Below are positions 38,383-46,506 of a DNA stretch of 52,626 nucleotides, piece after piece. Source of the stretch: an uncultured Spirochaetota bacterium (GTDB lineage: Bacteria; Spirochaetota; Brachyspiria; Brachyspirales; Brachyspiraceae). The stretch's first letter is position 1; each line of letters begins with the position of its first letter. The position numbers and the translations under genes were made by a program. The stretch is taken from positions 1-52,626 of the forward strand of contig CALXQJ010000018.1 of the NCBI GenBank assembly GCA_944390575.1, read 5' to 3'. The notes below the pieces were generated by a model. That model worked only from the letters and a program-made list of their open reading frames with translations, was not told where the DNA came from and ran no database searches.

Positions 38383-38998
38383 GCGTTATATTATAATTTG
38401 TTTTTTATTATTAATCTCTTCTATTAATTTTTTATTTGCTGGACCTTTTTCTGGTGCTTATATTACTCCTAAATTAAATTATAAAAATGAAGTATTAAAT
38501 AAAACTAATAATGTTGAGCTTGGTAAGTTGCCTGATCTTGATAAGAATAATTATGTGGGAGCTGGTTTTGCTTTAGGGTATGATTTCTTTAGGGTGACTA
38601 GACTTGTTCCACTTAGAATAGATTTTGAGTATATGTTTGATTATAATTTATCTAAAAATCAATCTTTTATGCAAAGCTTTCTTGGAAATATTTATTATGA
38701 TATTAATATATTTTTTCTCAATAATGATGAGCTTGATGTTGTAACTTCTAAGAGTTTATTTAATAGAAATCCTAATATGACTATTTATATTGGCCTTGCA
38801 TTTGGTAATAGACTTTATCAGAGTATTGAGAATAAATATTTACTTAATAGAAGCTCTATTATGTATGGTGTTAATACTGGTATTACTTATAATGTTAATG
38901 ACTGGTTTGCTATAGATATAGGATATAGATATTTAAAAGGTTTTGGATTTAGAGAATCTCATGATGTTTTATTTGGTACGAGATTTACTTTATTATAA
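38375..38998 (+). CDS. Outer-membrane beta-barrel-like protein, paralog of the gene at 37481
   Basis: 207 residues from the ATG at 38375, which has GGGAGG nine bases upstream. An in-frame start at 38360 would have none. The signal peptide is about 1-21 (ending LFAGP). Strand pattern and blocks match the paralog at 37481 (YITPKLNY, GYDFF, LVPLRIDFEY, DIGYRYLKG), and it ends in FGTRFTLL. It overlaps the small lipoprotein gene before it and is followed after 26 bases by an OmpA-type lipoprotein. Confidence 0.75.
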   Translation: MNKRYIIICFLLLISSINFLFAGPFSGAYITPKLNYKNEVLNKTNNVELGKLPDLDKNNYVGAGFALGYDFFRVTRLVPLRIDFEYMFDYNLSKNQSFMQSFLGNIYYDINIFFLNNDELDVVTSKSLFNRNPNMTIYIGLAFGNRLYQSIENKYLLNRSSIMYGVNTGITYNVNDWFAIDIGYRYLKGFGFRESHDVLFGTRFTLL

Positions 38999-39024
38999 TA
39001 TCTTGAAGGATGATATATTTTCTT

Positions 39025-39657
39025 ATGAAGAAGTTAATAATATTTTCTATTTTTTCTTTTGTTCTATTATCTTGTAGCACTACAGATGATTATATTGTTG
39101 TACTGACATTCTCAAAGCAATTACATACTACTATTTATGATAGTAATCCATCATCTGCTAAAAACTCTAAAGAAGATAATACAAAAAATAATAGAAATAA
39201 CAACAATAATAATAATAGACCTTCTTCTTCTTCTAGAGTTGTAAATGAAGGTAGAGAGAAGGTATTAAATATAAATAGCAGAATATACTTTGACTTTAAT
39301 TCATATGAACTTAGAGATGATAGTAAGCCTGCTCTTGATGATGTTTATAATTATTTAGTTAGAAATAAGAATCATATTCTCATTATAGAGGGAGATGCTG
39401 ATTCTTCTGGTGATTATTATTATAATATTTATTTATCAGAAATGCGTGCTCGTGCTATAGCATCATATCTAAACTCTAAAAATATAGAGAAAAATAGATT
39501 AAAATATATTGGATTTGGTTCTACAAAAGTAGAAGGTAGATCTCGTAGAGACTCTCGATCTGCTCGTTTTGTTGTTGTAAATAACAATGAGGATTTAAAT
39601 AGATATAGAGCAAAAAATGAGAGTGGGGACTTTATTAAAGTTCGAGGTTTATATTAA
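39025..39657 (+). CDS. OmpA/Pal-type peptidoglycan-binding lipoprotein
   Basis: 210 residues. The signal peptide ends in a lipobox (FVLLSC) with C17, then an Asn/Ser linker of about 50 residues. The C-terminal OmpA-like domain has IYFDFNSYELRDDS, the GDADSSG loop and LSEMRARAIASYL, where D and R residues bind the peptidoglycan stem peptide. It should tie the outer membrane to the wall. I prefer the ATG at 39025, giving a normal MKK signal start. The ATG at 39010 lies inside the ribosome site GAAGGA, but both are possible. It is the last lipoprotein before lgt. Confidence 0.82.
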   Translation: MKKLIIFSIFSFVLLSCSTTDDYIVVLTFSKQLHTTIYDSNPSSAKNSKEDNTKNNRNNNNNNNRPSSSSRVVNEGREKVLNINSRIYFDFNSYELRDDSKPALDDVYNYLVRNKNHILIIEGDADSSGDYYYNIYLSEMRARAIASYLNSKNIEKNRLKYIGFGSTKVEGRSRRDSRSARFVVVNNNEDLNRYRAKNESGDFIKVRGLY

Positions 39658-39737
39658 TTATTTTAACTGTTTGCTTTTTTTATAGTTTTAGTTAGATAAA
39701 ATAATAATTTTTACAAATAAAAAGGAATAATATAATT

Positions 39738-40643
39738 ATGAAGTATCCTGAGTTTTTAACACCTTTTGTATTTCCAAGAGATATACCTTTACTTGGTTCT
39801 ATAAGATGGTATGGACTTATGTATATAGTTGGTATATTACTTGGATGTGTTATTTTATACTTTGTGAAGCAAAAGGGGTATATAAAATATAATGAAGATA
39901 GTAATGGCAATGGTGGTGTTAATGATATGGTATTTTATGCTGCTGTTGGTGCTATAGTTGGTGGAAGACTTGGGTATTTTTTATTTTATTCACCTATGAC
40001 ATTTTTAACTCCTTGGGAAATATTAGGCTTTTACTTTGATAATGGTATTAAGTTTATAGGCTTTTCTGGTATGTCATTTCATGGTGGTTTTATAGGAATG
40101 ATTATATCTTTATTTATATTTAGTAAGAAATTTCACTATGAGTTTTATGATATAGCAGATCATATAACTTTGCCTGCTTCTATAGCATTGTTTTTTGGAA
40201 GAATTGGAAACTTTATGAATGCTGAGCTTTATGGTAGAATTACTGATTCTTTTATAGGGTTACAATTTCCTTTGTATGATTCTGTTGGTGGATATGATGC
40301 TTGGGTTAGTATGTTTCCTGCTATTAGACCATATACTGAGAGTAGACATCCTTCACAGTTATATGAGGCTTTTTTAGAAGGACTTGTTCTTGCATTAGTG
40401 TCTTATTTGATAATGGTAATTTCTAAGAATAATAAAAATATTAGAAAGGGTACTCGTTTATGGGTATGGGTTATTCTTTATGGTGTGTTTAGAGCATTGA
40501 TAGAGCAGTTTGCAAGAGATGTTACTGAGTGGAATATTGGTGTTATTACTTCTGGGGCTATATATTCTATGTGTATGATTATATTAGGTAGTGTAATGCT
40601 TACTATTATTTATAATAAAAAAGATTCTAACAAGAAGGCTTGA
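39738..40643 (+). CDS. lgt: Prolipoprotein diacylglyceryl transferase
   Basis: 301 residues with seven membrane helices. Lgt moves diacylglycerol from phosphatidylglycerol to the lipobox cysteine. Signature GRIGNFMNAELYGRITD is present near residues 155-171, FHGG with the conserved histidine is near 115, and SRHPSQLYEA is in the C-terminal third. The ATG at 39738 follows AAAGGA. Its stop TGA shares bases with the ATG of the next gene. It directly follows three lipoprotein genes that need it, although it must serve the whole cell. Confidence 0.96.
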   Translation: MKYPEFLTPFVFPRDIPLLGSIRWYGLMYIVGILLGCVILYFVKQKGYIKYNEDSNGNGGVNDMVFYAAVGAIVGGRLGYFLFYSPMTFLTPWEILGFYFDNGIKFIGFSGMSFHGGFIGMIISLFIFSKKFHYEFYDIADHITLPASIALFFGRIGNFMNAELYGRITDSFIGLQFPLYDSVGGYDAWVSMFPAIRPYTESRHPSQLYEAFLEGLVLALVSYLIMVISKNNKNIRKGTRLWVWVILYGVFRALIEQFARDVTEWNIGVITSGAIYSMCMIILGSVMLTIIYNKKDSNKKA

Positions 40644-41380
40644 TGGTTAATACTATATTTCAAAGTAAATTATTAATAGGAATAATTTCTTATGTTGTTT
40701 TTATAATATCTGCAAGCACTCATGAATACTCGCATGCAAGAGCTTCTTATGAGCTTGGTGATAAGACAGCAAGAGATTTAGGTAGATTAACATTAAATCC
40801 ATTAGCTCACATAGATATTTTTGGTACTGTTATTTTACCTATTATAGCTATATTTACTGGTATACCTTTAATAGGATTTATGAAAGCAGTGCCTGTAAAC
40901 TCGTATAATTTAAAAAATAGAGAAAGAGATCAAGCTATAATTGCATTTGCAGGACCTTTTTCAAATCTTATAATTGCAATTATTGCTTTTATAATTATTA
41001 AAGTCGCTACATTAAAAATAGATGGTACTTTTTTGATTTATAAATTTATTATTCTTCTACAAGAAAATAATAATATTATTACAAGCATTTTATTAAATTT
41101 TATTCCTGTTTTATTATCATTTTTAATTATGTTTTATATTATTAATATAATGCTTATGTTTTTTAACTTGCTACCTTTTACACCACTTGATGGAGGTTGG
41201 ATACTTAGATTTTTACTTTCAGATAGTAAAAGAGTAATATACGATAAAATATACCCTTATGGTTTTTTAATTCTTTATGCTTTATTATTTGCGGGTATAC
41301 TTGGAACTATTTTTGATTTTATCTATAGTATAGCTAATAGTTTTTTAGGCGATTCATTTAAGGTTATACTTTCTCTCTAA
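40643..41380 (+). CDS. Site-2-type membrane zinc protease (M50 family)
   Basis: 245 residues with about five or six membrane helices. HEYSH at 27-31 gives the two histidine ligands and the catalytic glutamate. The third ligand is D in FNLLPFTPLDGG, the family motif. There is no PDZ domain, so it belongs to the short group of bacterial S2P homologs. Substrates are unknown; intramembrane cutting of membrane or signal proteins is the family function. The start ATG at 40643 overlaps the lgt stop (TGATG). It meets the barrel gene on the other strand with a four-base overlap of ends. Confidence 0.88.
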   Translation: MVNTIFQSKLLIGIISYVVFIISASTHEYSHARASYELGDKTARDLGRLTLNPLAHIDIFGTVILPIIAIFTGIPLIGFMKAVPVNSYNLKNRERDQAIIAFAGPFSNLIIAIIAFIIIKVATLKIDGTFLIYKFIILLQENNNIITSILLNFIPVLLSFLIMFYIINIMLMFFNLLPFTPLDGGWILRFLLSDSKRVIYDKIYPYGFLILYALLFAGILGTIFDFIYSIANSFLGDSFKVILSL

Positions 41381-42306
41381 TTATTATTATTATCTTGATT
41401 ATTAGTTTTTGGTGCTATCTTAAAACTCCAAAACTCCCAGCTTGGTGTATAGAAATTGTATTCTATAGAAAATGTAAATGTTGCCGTGTTTGGAGCGTTA
41501 CCACTACCAAGTACTATTTTCTTAAATGATGTAGTCATAGTGAGGAAATTACCAACTTCAGCTTTGAATTTAACAAAAGGTTCTAAGTATGTCATATCAT
41601 CAACTTGAGGATTATAAGGAAATACATAACTTACACCTGTATATAGGTTTATAAATGGAGATGTAATAAATTCTAAAGCTCCAATAATTTCTCCATACTT
41701 TAATATATCTTGAGGATTAGTTCTTGTATCAAATTTATAGTTAAAGATAAAGTTTATAGGAATAACTTTAGGAATACCAGCAAGCATTATAGTAGTATAA
41801 AAATTAAAAGGTACAGTCTCATTTGTAATTGTATTATACTGAATAACATCCTTTTTAAAAGAATAATTAAATCCAGTTTTTACAGCAATAGCTAAATACC
41901 AATCTAAAAGATTTACCTTTGCATCTACACTAATAGAGTCAAATGAAAAACCGTCATTTTTATTTGTAGCTCTTGTAATATCATTTCTATATTCTTCAAG
42001 CTGATATATAAAACTAGTGGCAGTTTTTACTTCTATAAACCTTAAAGGTCTTATAGTAAAATATGGTGCAAATCTAAAAATAGTATCTCTTTTATTAATA
42101 TTTTCATTATATGGATATAGTGTATAAAGCTTATCATCTCTAAACCAAGCATTATATTCATTTAATACCCCTTCAAGTCCTACAGAAAAAGCTGTATCTT
42201 TTTCTATAAGAGGAGAAATATCAAGGCTATAATCATTTAATGTTGTAGCAAGAGATACTCTCTGTATTATTATTAGTAGTAGTATAACTATAATATACTT
42301 ATTCAT
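41377..42306 (-). CDS. Outer-membrane beta-barrel-like protein
   Basis: 309 residues with a signal peptide (about 1-20, ending VSLAT). The mature protein has repeated amphipathic strands (FRFAPYFTIRP, FIEVKTATSFIY, LAIAVKTGFNYSF) as in an outer-membrane barrel. The last 15 residues are Asn-rich, which hides the usual aromatic end. It lies nine bases after the SurA-like chaperone gene in the same transcript, so it may be a client or partner. No family recognised. Confidence 0.68.
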   Translation of the reverse strand: MNKYIIVILLLIIIQRVSLATTLNDYSLDISPLIEKDTAFSVGLEGVLNEYNAWFRDDKLYTLYPYNENINKRDTIFRFAPYFTIRPLRFIEVKTATSFIYQLEEYRNDITRATNKNDGFSFDSISVDAKVNLLDWYLAIAVKTGFNYSFKKDVIQYNTITNETVPFNFYTTIMLAGIPKVIPINFIFNYKFDTRTNPQDILKYGEIIGALEFITSPFINLYTGVSYVFPYNPQVDDMTYLEPFVKFKAEVGNFLTMTTSFKKIVLGSGNAPNTATFTFSIEYNFYTPSWEFWSFKIAPKTNNQDNNNN

Positions 42307-42314
42307 AAAATTTA

Positions 42315-43397
42315 TTATTTATTTGTTGTTGCAATATTTGTTATAGAAGAAAAATTTTTTTCTATACTATTTTCATATCTAAGTTTATTCATCAATATTT
42401 GATATTGTTGCTGAGCTTTTGCCTCTATTACCAAAGTTTCTAATGCTTTTTGAGCTTGTTCGTATGGTAGAGAGTCTATTTTGTATAATTGTCCATATTC
42501 TTCATATACTCTATTTATTTCTTCATTTGTAGGCTTTGGTAATTTTGCTCTTATTTCTTTATCTATATAATTTGCAGTTACTGCATTTCTTGTAATAAAT
42601 TTATCTATAGTTTTAGCCTCTGCAGTATCATAGAAATTATTTTTCTTAGCTTCATATATCATTATTTCTCTAGCTAAAAAAGCTGTAAATAAATTATCAC
42701 GTGCTTGAACTTTGAGAGCAGCAGGTATATTTCCCCCAGCTTGTTTTAATGACTCATTAAATGTATCATTAAACTCAGCTAAAGAGATACTTTTATCTTC
42801 TATAATGATACAAGGATCTTTTGTAGCAGAATACTCTAATTTATATTTCTTTTTAGCATCATCTATAATTTTATTATATTCCAGACGCATACGTTCTTGT
42901 AGTATTGTATATTCTATTTCTCTTGATAATTGCTGATAAGTAACATTTGGTCCTGCTATTGATTGTAGTCTTTGTTTATTATTATTAAAGAAACGTATTT
43001 TTTCTTCTTCAGATACATTTGCAAAATTTGTGAGAACTAACTGTTGCATATATAGTTGCGATATTTGATTGTCTCTTTCTTTTTCTATAAGTTTTACAAC
43101 ATTATCATCTTTATCATAACCAAGTCTCACAGCCTCTTCAAATAATAATTCTTGTTCTATTAACTGAGTTGTAAATTGCCATAATTGAATATCATTTGTT
43201 ATTAGTAGATTAATAGTTTCAGAAGAAGCACCTCTTAATTTAGTTATATTAGTTAATTCTGATAAAAAATCTGTAGTAGTTATTAATTTTTTTACTTCTC
43301 CATTTTTATTTTTGATTCTTATAACCCAATTAGTGTCTTGAGAAAATAGGTTAAAAGAAAAAATAAATAATGATATTATAATTATTTTTCTTATCAT
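42315..43397 (-). CDS. SurA-like periplasmic chaperone without PPIase domain
   Basis: 360 residues with a signal peptide (about 1-19, ending LFSQD). Helical throughout. Residues 75-150 (QLIEQELLFEEAVRLGYDKDDNVVKLIEKERDNQ...) resemble the SurA N-terminal chaperone module, and a second copy of the pattern (FLAREIMIYEAKKNNFYDT) follows near 240. No parvulin domain with its GGDLG-type motifs is seen. A holdase for outer-membrane proteins is the likely role, and the barrel gene directly downstream supports it. It follows a DUF948-like gene after 30 bases on the same strand. Confidence 0.7.
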   Translation of the reverse strand: MIRKIIIISLFIFSFNLFSQDTNWVIRIKNKNGEVKKLITTTDFLSELTNITKLRGASSETINLLITNDIQLWQFTTQLIEQELLFEEAVRLGYDKDDNVVKLIEKERDNQISQLYMQQLVLTNFANVSEEEKIRFFNNNKQRLQSIAGPNVTYQQLSREIEYTILQERMRLEYNKIIDDAKKKYKLEYSATKDPCIIIEDKSISLAEFNDTFNESLKQAGGNIPAALKVQARDNLFTAFLAREIMIYEAKKNNFYDTAEAKTIDKFITRNAVTANYIDKEIRAKLPKPTNEEINRVYEEYGQLYKIDSLPYEQAQKALETLVIEAKAQQQYQILMNKLRYENSIEKNFSSITNIATTNK

Positions 43398-43427
43398 AAA
43401 ACAATTCCTATTAATATGAAATAGATT

Positions 43428-43826
43428 TTAAAATTCTAAATCTTTATTTCTTTTAATTTTATTTTTTTTATTTGTAAATCGAGAAAATAAAGACTTAGTA
43501 AAGTTTGCTAAATTTAGATTATTAATTAGTATTTTAGTAACATCGCTTAAAGTATTTAGAGTATAAGATATAGTTGTAAAAGCATTATGAACACCATTTA
43601 GAGTGTCTTTAGCTCTATCAACTTCATCAGTAAGAAAGTCTGAAATATGATGTACATTGTCACTAATAGCCTTGATATTTTCTAATACTTCATCAATTTT
43701 TTTTGAAAATTTAAAATAGTATGTTACAATAACGAACAATACACTAACAGCTAATATAACTATAGCAATAGATATAAAAATTAAACAAGCTGCTATAATA
43801 TTTAATTGTACTTCTATATTACCCAT
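43428..43826 (-). CDS. DUF948-like membrane protein
   Basis: 132 residues. A membrane helix (about 10-35) is followed by an amphipathic helical region with regular VLENIKAISDNVHHISDFL and VHNAFTTISYTLNTLSDV spacing, then a basic tail. This resembles DUF948 proteins, which are often next to YtxH genes, as here. Function unknown. It starts eight bases after the YtxH-like stop. Confidence 0.7.
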   Translation of the reverse strand: MGNIEVQLNIIAACLIFISIAIVILAVSVLFVIVTYYFKFSKKIDEVLENIKAISDNVHHISDFLTDEVDRAKDTLNGVHNAFTTISYTLNTLSDVTKILINNLNLANFTKSLFSRFTNKKNKIKRNKDLEF

Positions 43827-43834
43827 TATTAAAA

Positions 43835-44149
43835 TTATTCTTCTACTTCTTTAGATCTTTTATTTTTTTTATTAATAAAATCTACAGTAGTTTCTTTTCC
43901 TTTTTCATAATACTCATTAGCTTTTTCTTTTATTTCACTTGCTTTTACTTTACTTTTATCATAAATCTCAGTAGACTTGATAATTCCTCTATGATAAAGA
44001 TCATCAACTTTGTATTTAAGATTATCTATAGTCTCTTTAAGATCTTCTCTTGTTTCTTCACCTGTTTTAGGGGCAAATAGCATACCTATTGCAATTCCTG
44101 TAGCTGCTCCTATTAAGAATGATAAGAAGTTATTTCCATCTCTATTCAT
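43835..44149 (-). CDS. YtxH-domain protein
   Basis: 104 residues. A glycine-rich helix (FLIGAATGIAIGMLFAPKTGEETR) is the YtxH signature, followed by a charged coiled coil. Members are linked to envelope stress, but a molecular role is not known. GGAGGG ten bases before the ATG fixes the start. It heads the transcript YtxH, DUF948-like, SurA-like, barrel from the promoter at 44193-44221. Confidence 0.82.
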   Translation of the reverse strand: MNRDGNNFLSFLIGAATGIAIGMLFAPKTGEETREDLKETIDNLKYKVDDLYHRGIIKSTEIYDKSKVKASEIKEKANEYYEKGKETTVDFINKKNKRSKEVEE

Positions 44150-44192
44150 AGTTATAGAACCCTCCGAAATATTATGATAATTATTTATTTAG

Positions 44193-44221
44193 ATATTAAA
44201 TTTAATTTTTGTTTTTGTCAA
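44193..44221 (-). promoter_or_regulatory. Promoter of the YtxH-chaperone-barrel operon
   Basis: On the minus strand, TTGACA (44216-44221), a 17-base spacer and TAATAT (44193-44198), 43 bases before the YtxH start. The -35 is perfect. It lies in the gap after the chromate transporter gene. Confidence 0.7.
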
Positions 44222-44228
44222 TATAAAC

Positions 44229-44810
44229 TTAGTATAATAAAATACCTAATATACTTGATATTAATATTATTTTTATAATAGACATCTTTTTGTAGTGTAG
44301 TATTAATGATATTATAAAAATAAATACTCCTATTATATTAAAATGCTTAAATGTATTTTTTATAAAATCTATATTTTTTAAAACCCAAGATGTATTATGA
44401 ACTTCTATAAAAAGAGCATCTTTTGTAAATATTATAAGAGCAGAACACATTAAAGCTAATGCCGATATTCTTAGAGAGTTTGTCACATTTTTAAAGTTTT
44501 CATTTTCTTTTAGTTTAGAATAAAAATTATACATTATCATAGTAAGAAAAAAAGCTGGAACACTAATTCCAAAAGTAGCAAAGAATGCACCAAAAAATTT
44601 TGCAACTTTATATCCTACAAATGTTGCTGCATTTATAGCTATAGGTCCTGGTGTAATTTGAGATATAGTTATAAGATTTGAAAATTCACTAGTTGTTATC
44701 CAATCATTTTCTTTTAGAACATCTAATATTACTGCAATAATAGCATATCCCCCACCATATGTAAGAAGTCCTATTCTTGCAAATATTATAAATAATTTAA
44801 AGTATATCAT
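44229..44810 (-). CDS. Chromate transporter, half-length subunit
   Basis: 193 residues with about six membrane helices, one CHR domain. Motifs LLTYGGGYAIIAVI and ITISQITPGPIAINAATFVGY are those of the CHR family. The half-length pair (this and the gene upstream) works together with opposite topology in the membrane. Chromate export is the named function, but in such pairs the natural substrate is often unknown. It starts 21 bases after the partner gene. Confidence 0.88.
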   Translation of the reverse strand: MIYFKLFIIFARIGLLTYGGGYAIIAVILDVLKENDWITTSEFSNLITISQITPGPIAINAATFVGYKVAKFFGAFFATFGISVPAFFLTMIMYNFYSKLKENENFKNVTNSLRISALALMCSALIIFTKDALFIEVHNTSWVLKNIDFIKNTFKHFNIIGVFIFIISLILHYKKMSIIKIILISSILGILLY

Positions 44811-44831
44811 TTATTTCTCTTTTTTATACTA

Positions 44832-45410
44832 CTAATTATTTTTATAAAGCTTATTAGCTGTTATTAGGAAATATAGCACATTTATAAAAATAGATCCTAA
44901 AAGTACATACACAACATTAATTTTTATAAATATAATAAATATTATGTTTAAGATAAAAAGAGTTATATTAAATCTATTTATTAAAACTCCCTTTCCCATA
45001 CCATAAATAGTTGCAAGTATTATAGCAAGTAATGCACTTTTTACACCTAAAAAAGCTTTATTTATTATTTCAACTTCTTGAATTTTATCAAAAAAAGGAG
45101 CTATTATCAGTATAGCAATAAAAGAAGGAAGTATAACAGCAATACAAGCTATAATACCGCCTATTATACCACTTACTTTAAATCCCACTATAAGAGAAGT
45201 ATTAACAGCTATAACTCCAGGTAGAGAATTAGAAATAGCAAATGCATCTAATAATTCTTCTTTGGTTAAAAATTTCTTTTTATTTACAAACTCATCTTCT
45301 ATAATAGGAAGCATAGCAATACCGCCTCCTATAGTGACAGCACCTATATAGAAGAAAGATATAAACATAGTTATATACTTTGATACTTCTTTATTTTTCT
45401 TTATTTTCAT
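44832..45410 (-). CDS. Chromate transporter, partner subunit
   Basis: 192 residues with about six membrane helices. Motifs GAVTIGGGIAMLPII, ELLDAFAISNSLPGVIAVNTSLIVGF show the CHR domain. In this copy the usual PGP is SLPGV, which is normal for one of the two halves. It is the first gene of the pair and is divergent from aroF with only 63 bases between. TTGAAT-17-TATAAT lies just before its ATG, but the start would then be almost leaderless. Confidence 0.85.
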   Translation of the reverse strand: MKIKKNKEVSKYITMFISFFYIGAVTIGGGIAMLPIIEDEFVNKKKFLTKEELLDAFAISNSLPGVIAVNTSLIVGFKVSGIIGGIIACIAVILPSFIAILIIAPFFDKIQEVEIINKAFLGVKSALLAIILATIYGMGKGVLINRFNITLFILNIIFIIFIKINVVYVLLGSIFINVLYFLITANKLYKNN

Positions 45411-45473
45411 TATAATATATTATATAATTTTAATTATAATAATTCAAATAAAATTAATTTATGTATTTTGTTT

Positions 45474-46454
45474 ATGTTGATAATATTGAAAGATAATGCT
45501 TCTTATGAAGAAGTTTGTAGTTTAGAGAAATTATTAATAGATTTTTATAGAATTAGATTATACGGCTTTGATATTATATTATCTGATTATTATGATATAA
45601 ATAGTATTAATAGTTTTAATTGTGTGTCTAATATAATAAAAATTAAAGAACCTTTTAAGCTTTCTAATAGAGCTTTTAAAAGTGACAATACTGTCATACG
45701 TATAGATGATAATACTGCTATTGGTGAAAATAAAAAAATAGTAATAGCAGGTCCTTGTTCTGTTGAGAGTGAAAAGCAGATTATAAGTATAGCAAAAAGT
45801 GTAAAATCATCTGGAGCTTCTATTTTAAGAGGAGGAGCTTTTAAACCAAGAACTTCCCCTTATACTTTTCAGGGTATGGGATTAGATGGTCTTAAATTAT
45901 TAAAACTAGCAAGAGATGAGGTTGGTATACCTATAATATCTGAGATGCTTAATATTAGAGATTTGGATATATTTGCTAATACTGTAGATATTATTCAAAT
46001 TGGTGCTCGTAATATGCAGAACTTTGAGCTTTTAAAAGAGGTTGGAAAATTAAAAAAGCCTATAATGCTTAAGAGAGGGTTTGCAAATACTATAGAAGAA
46101 TGGCTTTTAAGTGCTGAGTATATTCTTTCTCAAGGAAATGAGAATGTAATATTATGTGAGCGAGGTATTAGAAGTTTCGACAAGTATAGTAGAAACAATT
46201 TAGATATTACAGCTATTGTTCTTTTAAAACAATTAAGTCATTTACCTGTTATATCAGATCCTTCTCACGCAAGTGGTAAGTCTTCTTTAGTTTATTCTTT
46301 GTCTTTATCATCACTTGCGGGTGGTGCCGATGGAGTTATGGTAGAAGTTCATAATGATCCTCTTAATGCTTTATGTGATGGAGAGCAGGCTTTAAACTTA
46401 GAAGAGTTTAATACTTTAATGAATAGTATTAATAGACTTTGTTCTGTTTTATAA
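45474..46454 (+). CDS. aroF: 3-deoxy-7-phosphoheptulonate synthase (type I-beta)
   Basis: 326 residues. It joins phosphoenolpyruvate and erythrose 4-phosphate, the first shikimate-pathway step. The N-terminal 70 residues form a ferredoxin-like regulatory domain (MLIILKDNASYEEV...), as in Thermotoga DAHP synthase, so feedback by Tyr or Phe is likely. The barrel shows IAGPCSVES, RGGAFKPRTSPYTFQG, VLKR-type IMLKRGF, CERGIRSF and DPSHASG with the metal histidine. I chose the ATG at 45474. A TTG two codons before has no support. A strong palindrome follows its stop. Confidence 0.95.
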   Translation: MLIILKDNASYEEVCSLEKLLIDFYRIRLYGFDIILSDYYDINSINSFNCVSNIIKIKEPFKLSNRAFKSDNTVIRIDDNTAIGENKKIVIAGPCSVESEKQIISIAKSVKSSGASILRGGAFKPRTSPYTFQGMGLDGLKLLKLARDEVGIPIISEMLNIRDLDIFANTVDIIQIGARNMQNFELLKEVGKLKKPIMLKRGFANTIEEWLLSAEYILSQGNENVILCERGIRSFDKYSRNNLDITAIVLLKQLSHLPVISDPSHASGKSSLVYSLSLSSLAGGADGVMVEVHNDPLNALCDGEQALNLEEFNTLMNSINRLCSVL

Positions 46455-46489
46455 AAATAAGCCTTAAATTTAATATTAAATTTAAGGCT
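46452..46489 (-). terminator. 30-bp palindromic terminator between aroF and the flavin reductase gene
   Basis: AGCCTTAAATTTAAT at 46460-46474 is followed directly by its exact complement at 46475-46489. On the minus strand the stem is followed by TATTTTTAT, a terminator tail for the gene 46507-48322. On the plus strand the tail is poor in T, so it serves aroF less well. Confidence 0.8.
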
Positions 46490-46506
46490 ATATTAGGAGT
46501 TTTATA

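Noticed and set aside
45419-45447. TTGAAT-17-TATAAT on the minus strand before the chromate transporter pair
   Set aside because: It fits the consensus, but transcription would start about two bases before the ATG. TATAAT is frequent by chance in this DNA.
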